DNA of 64,000 nt from Tricholomella constricta (taxonomy: Eukaryota > Basidiomycota > Agaricomycetes > Agaricales > Lyophyllaceae). The notes beneath the pieces are model-generated. The model did no database searches and was not told the DNA's origin. It saw nothing but the letters and a program-made list of their open reading frames with translations. The stretch lies in contig JAACJP010000031.1 of NCBI GenBank assembly GCA_013368375.1, positions 62,001 to 126,000 on the forward strand, written 5' to 3'. The position numbers and the translations under genes are program-made. Of this stretch, positions 60,013 through 64,000 are shown one piece after another; the first letter of the stretch is position 1; every line of letters begins with the position of its first letter.

Positions 60013-61121
60013 CTTCGATAATCCTTCATCTCTCCTTCCTAAATTCTCCTCTCAAGACTGCAGTCCTCCTACGTTTCCTCGACTCCCTATCTCTCTCTAC
60101 TCGACAATCTTATGGAGCCGGACTTCTTCGCTTCACACAATTCTGTGATCGCCTTCATATTTCTGAAACCTTACATATGCCAGCATCCGACGCTCTCCTA
60201 TCGGCATTTGTAGCTGACGCCGCTGGTTCTTACTCCGGCAACACCGTTCACAACTGGCTTCACGGCTTACGTGCGTGGCATGTTCTTAACCGAGCAGAAT
60301 GGCATGGTCGCGACCCTTTAGTGCGTTCTCTCCAGCGATCTGCTGATAAGCTCGGCTTTCCTTTCAAACGTCCTCTCCGAAACCCTATCTCTGGCAAACA
60401 CCTCCTTTCTCTCCACAACCATCTAGACCGACAATCTCCGTGAGGTGCGGCTATCTGGGCAGCCGCGCTCGTCGCTTTCTGGGGCTGCCGTCGCCTCGGC
60501 GAACTCCTTCCACCATCTTCTATCTTTTCCCCTTCAAAGCACGTCTCGCGCGCCTCTAACATCCAAACTTCTATCGTCAATGACACCAAGATCATCACCT
60601 TTCACCTCCCATCCACCAAAACCTCTCCTATTACCGGCGACCAATGCATCTTGACTGCCACCAATAACATTTTCTGTCCCGTCGCAGCTCTTCAAAACCA
60701 TCTTCGTATCAATCACATTTCCACTCCCACTCATCTTTTCGCTTTCTCTACTAATTCTACTTCTTACCAGATACTTACCAAATCACAATTCCTCCACACT
60801 ACTACTGAAATCTTCGTTTCTAACCATCTTGACCCCATTTACGGTCATAGCTATCGCATCGGAGGCACCGTCGAACTTCTCGCATCCGGCGTCTCTCCCG
60901 AAATTATTATGAAGCTCGGAGGATGGTCCTCGCTTTGCTTCTTACTCTACTGGCGTCGACTCGATTATCTCGTTCCCATAGCTATCACCCGTGCTTGGAC
61001 CGCACGACGTAATGAATTCGCACAAAAATTCTTCCTACTGCCTAATTTATTTCTTTCGCATGCCTATTTGGGAAGCTCGTTCATCTACGATGTAGAGCCA
61101 TGCTCCAGGTGGGTAGTCTAG
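60009..61121 (+). pseudogene. Tyrosine recombinase (integrase) of the element, one internal stop
   Basis: The frame encodes about 370 aa if the TGA at 60441-60443 is passed. The N-terminal part has a core-binding SAM-like helical domain (STRQSYGAGLLRFTQFCD). The catalytic part shows the tyrosine-recombinase residues: Arg in GCRRLGELL, His-x-x-Arg in GHSYRIGG, the GGW turn, and the nucleophile Tyr in LLYWRRLDY. The stop sits in QSP-stop-GAAIW, again a place where CGA to TGA would suffice. In this superfamily the recombinase joins the cDNA circle to the genome without target duplication. The short gap before B1 fits the family layout. Confidence 0.82.
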
Positions 61122-61284
61122 CTTCTCTCGCACAATTTTAGCATACTACCATTTGTACTGGGGAGGCCTCCCCTCGCACAACAAAAAAAATTTACGTGCA
61201 GCGCGGAGCCCCCCCTCTCCATACCTTTCATCCTTCCTTCTTCCCTTTCTCTTCTTGAAATTTACGAAGCGTAAAGCCTTATCG
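61113..61284 (+). repeat. Split direct repeat B1
   Basis: B1 is 172 bp, from GGTAGTCTAGC to CCTTATCG, directly abutting A2. It overlaps the last codons of the recombinase. Confidence 0.85.
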
Positions 61285-61459
61285 ATTGCTAAGGCTACGT
61301 ACGCTTGCGTACGGCTAGCCTGAGCTTAGATAAGGCAGACGCTTGCGAAAATTTCATCTCTTGTATTCACGATTACTTAATTCTATTTCTACGCCTCTGC
61401 GTGATCGGTTTGAGACATAATTTCTTTGTCGCGTTCACCCACCGCTCCAGTTTGCGTTA
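61285..61459 (+). repeat. Split direct repeat A2
   Basis: A2 is the 175-bp partner of A1, with the same inverted repeat at 61298-61313. It directly follows B1, as expected for an A-B circular junction. Confidence 0.9.
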
Positions 61460-61498
61460 CCCTCCATCCCTCCCTAACCAAAATTTTAATTTTACAGT

Positions 61499-61768
61499 TG
61501 GTAGTCTAGCTTCTCTCGCACAATTTTAGCATACTACCATTTGTACTGGGGAGGCCTCCCCTCGCACAACAAAAAAAATTTACGTGCAGCGCGGAGCTCC
61601 CCCTTAGACTACCCCGCACAATTTTAGCATACTACCATTTGTACTGGGGAGGCCTCCCCTCACAACAAAAAAATTTTACGTGCAGCGCGGAGCCCCCCCT
61701 CTCCATACCTTTCATCCTTCCTTCTTCCCTTTCTCTTCTTGAAATTTACGAAGCGTAAAGCCTTATCG
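61499..61768 (+). repeat. Split direct repeat B2 with internal duplication
   Basis: B2 starts and ends like B1 but is about 98 bp longer. Its first part, through the block ending acgtgcagcgcggag, is repeated once more at about 61609-61692 with slight changes. Confidence 0.82.
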
Positions 61769-61787
61769 CTTATCTGTGAATTTGATA

Positions 61788-61807
61788 AGATAAGATCGAT
61801 CTTATCT
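61788..61807. promoter_or_regulatory. 20-bp perfect palindrome with GATA sites
   Basis: AGATAAGATCGATCTTATCT is a perfect palindrome containing GATAAG on both strands, 19 bp beyond the element and 166 bp before the next ORF. GATAAG is the core site of fungal GATA factors. A regulatory role is inferred. Confidence 0.35.
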
Positions 61808-61973
61808 GTGTGGTGGTTTCTATTCTCTGTTGTGCAATTTCTTTTCCAGAGGCACTATTGTCGCAGTGTGGGATTTTCGTGCTGGATTCAGTGGAAACCG
61901 TTTTTGGCCGTGACAGCGCGCCTCCAAGAAGGCAAAGACCTTCGGCGAGCTTGCAAGAGGGGACAAGGAGCAA

Positions 61974-62660
61974 GTGGAGGACACCACTCCGGGGCATGAG
62001 TACCCGATCCAGTGCCGCCGTTGTCATTTAAAGGGGATCCGCTGTGTCAGGCCAGCCACCGGGTATGTCTGTGCCAGCTGCCAGGGGCTCAAGGTGCATT
62101 GTGAGCATTCCATCCGGGCAAGGTCGACGGATCGGGTGGCGGGTCGGGCAACGGCCGTGAAGAAAGCGGGGAAGAAAGCTGCACCCGTGCCAAGTTCCCC
62201 GCGTGAGTCCGATTTATCTTTATCTTTGCATGTACTCACTCTGGAAGCAGTTGCCGGGCCATCCCGCATCATCCGCCCCCCACCGGAAGGAGTTGCTGGG
62301 CCGTCCCACCTCGGCCGCTCCCCACCATCAACCTATCTGCGTGTCCCGTCGACAGCGGCCGCATTGGGCTCAGCTGAGCCCGTAACTCTGGAGGGGTTGG
62401 CTCATCGGGTGGAAGCTCTGTCAGGACCGAGGATGACGCTGGAGGACCTTGCCAGGCGGGTTGACGCACTGGAGCTCCAGCGGGACACGCAGGCCCAGGA
62501 TCTCCGCGCTCTGTTTGAAAACCAGCGGACGTTCCAGAGAGGGCTGGATCAATGCCAGCAGTGGGGGGAGGAATTTGCCGATGGATATGAGCAACTTGCT
62601 CGCCTCTGGCTCACGGAAAATGGGCATAGGTCCGTGGAGGAGTGGAAAGCGGCCGTCTAG
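61974..62660 (+). CDS. Protein with Zn2Cys6-like cysteine cluster, unknown function
   Basis: The open frame encodes 228 aa. Residues 14-43 have the pattern C-x2-C-x6-C-x8-C-x2-C-x6-C (CRRCHLKGIRCV, then CASCQGLKVHC), which fits the fungal binuclear zinc cluster. A basic segment with AVKKAGKKAA follows. Next come two Pro-rich repeats (EAVAGPSRIIRPPPEG and EGVAGPSHLGRSPPS). The C-terminal half has two similar helical units (TLEGLAHRVEAL and TLEDLARRVDAL) suggesting a short coiled coil for dimerisation. A DNA- or nucleic-acid-binding role is inferred from the cysteine pattern only. A second ORF starts 19 bp downstream of the stop. Proximity to transposons makes a repeat-family origin possible. 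Confidence 0.5.
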   Translation: MEDTTPGHEYPIQCRRCHLKGIRCVRPATGYVCASCQGLKVHCEHSIRARSTDRVAGRATAVKKAGKKAAPVPSSPRESDLSLSLHVLTLEAVAGPSRIIRPPPEGVAGPSHLGRSPPSTYLRVPSTAAALGSAEPVTLEGLAHRVEALSGPRMTLEDLARRVDALELQRDTQAQDLRALFENQRTFQRGLDQCQQWGEEFADGYEQLARLWLTENGHRSVEEWKAAV

Positions 62661-62679
62661 CAGCGGAAGAAGGAGCAAA

Positions 62680-63429
62680 ATGAATGACTTCTGGACGAAG
62701 CATTTGGGTACTCCGGAGTTGGACATCTCCGCGATGTCTGTGGAAGCTGTAAGAGGCTGGCAGGAGTCCGAGATGTATATGCCTGGGTATTCCGAAACTC
62801 CCGACCCGGAACCTGCGACAAGTCCTCATCCAGAATCCGGGGCCGTCTTCTCCTCACCGCACAAGCCAGGATCTGATGCAGCAGCAATAGAACCGGAAAC
62901 CGTGGCGATGGAAACGGGGGCAGAAACTGGGGTAGAAACCGGGGTGATGGAAACGGGTAGGGAGATGGAAACCGAGGATGCTCAAAACATGATGACGGCA
63001 TCCGCGGTAACCGAAACTGGAGTTGTGCGTGAATCCGAGGAGATCAACCCGGATCCGGTCGCAGGCGCTGCAATCCCTGCCATGGAAGTCGACCTGTCAG
63101 CACCGCCACCACCTCTGACTCCAACCCGGGTTGCGTTGCCCACCGTTCCGCCAATTGAGGCCATCCAGACATACGGGTCCCCTCCATCATCACCAATGGT
63201 GCCACCATCCGCGGTACCTGCCATCCACCTCATCCCACCCACTCCGGAGCCATTGCAAGAAGCTCCTGGCACAATGTTTGCACCACCTCCTGAGCAACGG
63301 ATGAGATCTCGAAGCCGGAGCAGGAGCCCGACACCAGCTCCACCCGTGCTGAACAGTGAGGGACAGCCGGTGCACCGGACCAGGAGTACAACACCCAAAC
63401 CGATGGCGGAGGCGGATTCCAAGGCTTGA
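62680..63429 (+). CDS. Acidic/Pro-rich low-complexity protein, unknown function
   Basis: A frame of 249 aa starts at MNDFWTKHLGTPELD, 19 nt after the stop of the Zn2Cys6-like ORF. It has Glu/Thr/Met-rich repeats (variants of VETGVMETG), then Pro-rich segments, then an Arg-Ser run RSRSRSRSPTPAP near the C-terminus. No domain is recognised. The composition suggests disorder. The same frame is also open upstream into the preceding ORF, so a spliced or frameshifted fusion with it cannot be excluded. Confidence 0.4.
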   Translation: MNDFWTKHLGTPELDISAMSVEAVRGWQESEMYMPGYSETPDPEPATSPHPESGAVFSSPHKPGSDAAAIEPETVAMETGAETGVETGVMETGREMETEDAQNMMTASAVTETGVVRESEEINPDPVAGAAIPAMEVDLSAPPPPLTPTRVALPTVPPIEAIQTYGSPPSSPMVPPSAVPAIHLIPPTPEPLQEAPGTMFAPPPEQRMRSRSRSRSPTPAPPVLNSEGQPVHRTRSTTPKPMAEADSKA

Positions 63430-63605
63430 GCGGGCGGGTTGGTTTTTTTTGATATTGTACTGTACGGAAAGAAATGCATTGAGTGGGCGGGTCACAATTT
63501 GTCGTGTAGATATTGCACATAATTTACGTTCATCTTGTTGTAAATGTGAACACGACAGATTCTATTGGAAGTATTGCAACATGAACACCGGAGTGAAATA
63601 TGTAT

Positions 63606-64000
63606 TTATTTCCGGCACGGCTTTGAAGGCTGCTTCTGCTCCTTGCCCTTCCGTGAACGCGTATGCGGTGCAGCATCCTGCATGCTACTCCGGGTTGTAC
63701 GACGCTCGGGTTGATTGGGTTGGCCCTTGGATGCCTTCTTCACTGGGCGCGTCACGGGTAATGTATCCCCTTGCCGTTTGCGGGTGATACAGCTTAATTT
63801 GGGTGGCTCGGGTTCTGATTCCTGCCCGGATCCGGGCTTGGGTAAAGTACTCCCTTGCTGTTTGCGGCTGATTCGGATTGATTTGGGGAGCTCGGGTTGG
63901 GACTCGGGTTCGGGTAAAGTATTCCGCTGTCTTTTGCGGGTGATACAGGTTGATTTAGGGGGCTCAGGCTCAGATCCGGGCCAGATCCGGGCTCGAGTAA
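63606..64000 (-). CDS. C-terminal part of a repeat-containing basic protein (cut by right edge)
   Basis: On the minus strand an open frame without internal stops enters from the right edge and ends at TAA 63606-63608. It contains three imperfect repeats of about 23-28 residues, with cores PPKSTCITRKRQRNTLPEP, LPKSIRISRKQQGSTLPKP and PPKLSCITRKRQGDTLP. A very basic tail follows (KGKEQKQPSKPCRK). At DNA level these are the three about 75-85-bp tandem units at 63758-63996. The maintained frame across diverged units argues that it is coding. Function is unknown; the basic repeats suggest nucleic-acid binding or nuclear targeting. Confidence 0.45.
   Translation of the reverse strand, partial: TRARIWPGSEPEPPKSTCITRKRQRNTLPEPESQPELPKSIRISRKQQGSTLPKPGSGQESEPEPPKLSCITRKRQGDTLPVTRPVKKASKGQPNQPERRTTRSSMQDAAPHTRSRKGKEQKQPSKPCRK

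Larger units (their letters stand above)
56049..61768 (+). mobile_element. Tyrosine-recombinase retrotransposon (DIRS order, Ngaro-like) with split direct repeats
   Basis: A 175-bp repeat A occurs at 56049-56223 (A1) and 61285-61459 (A2). A second repeat B occurs at 61113-61284 (B1) and 61499-61768 (B2). The order A1-gag-RT-RNase H-recombinase-B1-A2-B2 is the split-direct-repeat layout of Ngaro/PAT-type members of DIRS. There are no LTRs, integrase or methyltransferase. Coding parts are nearly complete but have two in-frame TGA codons, and one intron is inferred in the reverse transcriptase. Confidence 0.9.

Noticed and set aside
56049..61768. LTR retrotransposon or Crypton
   Set aside because: Repeats are split A1-B1-A2-B2 and not terminal LTRs, and a reverse transcriptase accompanies the recombinase, which Cryptons lack.

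Overview
The window is nuclear DNA of a filamentous basidiomycete, most likely an Agaricomycete. The evidence is dense small introns (about 45-85 nt), housekeeping genes in fungal form (SMC2, TRM112, RRP45, SEC13, MET22, MEF1), a fungal dye-decolorizing peroxidase, F-box proteins, and Copia, LINE and tyrosine-recombinase (DIRS/Ngaro-type) retroelements. Exon joins were built by hand from splice sites, conserved motifs and reading-frame closure. For most genes the spliced length is an exact multiple of three.

Layout. 1-21.8 kb is gene-rich: SMC2 (-, cut by the left edge), a DUF262 protein (+), an F-box protein (-), a 5-oxoprolinase reduced to its HyuA half (-), a DyP peroxidase (+), TRM112 (-) and RRP45 (+) sharing a 129-bp promoter, a C2H2 zinc-finger protein (-) and a DENND11/LCHN-like protein (-). 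21.8-41.4 kb is a duplicated PFD5-ADH pair pulled apart by transposons. The left copy keeps an intact prefoldin subunit 5 and a ruined alcohol dehydrogenase. The right copy keeps an intact dehydrogenase and a ruined prefoldin. Between them lie a 5'-truncated LINE split by an intact Copia element (copia-1), and a HotDog-thioesterase-like gene split by a second Copia element (copia-2). Copia-2 is itself split by an element with terminal inverted repeats that carries helicase exons and a tRNA-like segment.

41.6-55.2 kb is again gene-rich: cytosolic arginyl-tRNA synthetase (-), an F-box protein (+), a small membrane protein (-), MET22/HAL2 (-), mitochondrial EF-G (+) and SEC13 (-). 56.0-61.8 kb is a nearly complete tyrosine-recombinase retroelement with split direct repeats in the order A1-ORFs-B1-A2-B2, an intron in its reverse transcriptase, and internal stops that look like CpG decay. 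61.97-64 kb holds two unfamiliar ORFs, the first with a Zn2Cys6-like cysteine pattern, and the repeat-rich 3' end of a minus-strand gene that leaves the window.

The genes do not form an obvious pathway cluster. Several serve RNA and protein production (TRM112, RRP45, ArgRS, EF-G, prefoldin, SEC13) and look like ordinary housekeeping neighbours. The most interesting material is the reciprocal decay of the duplicated pair, the nested transposons, the tyrosine-recombinase element, the micro-exons and GC-AG introns, and the HyuA-only oxoprolinase.
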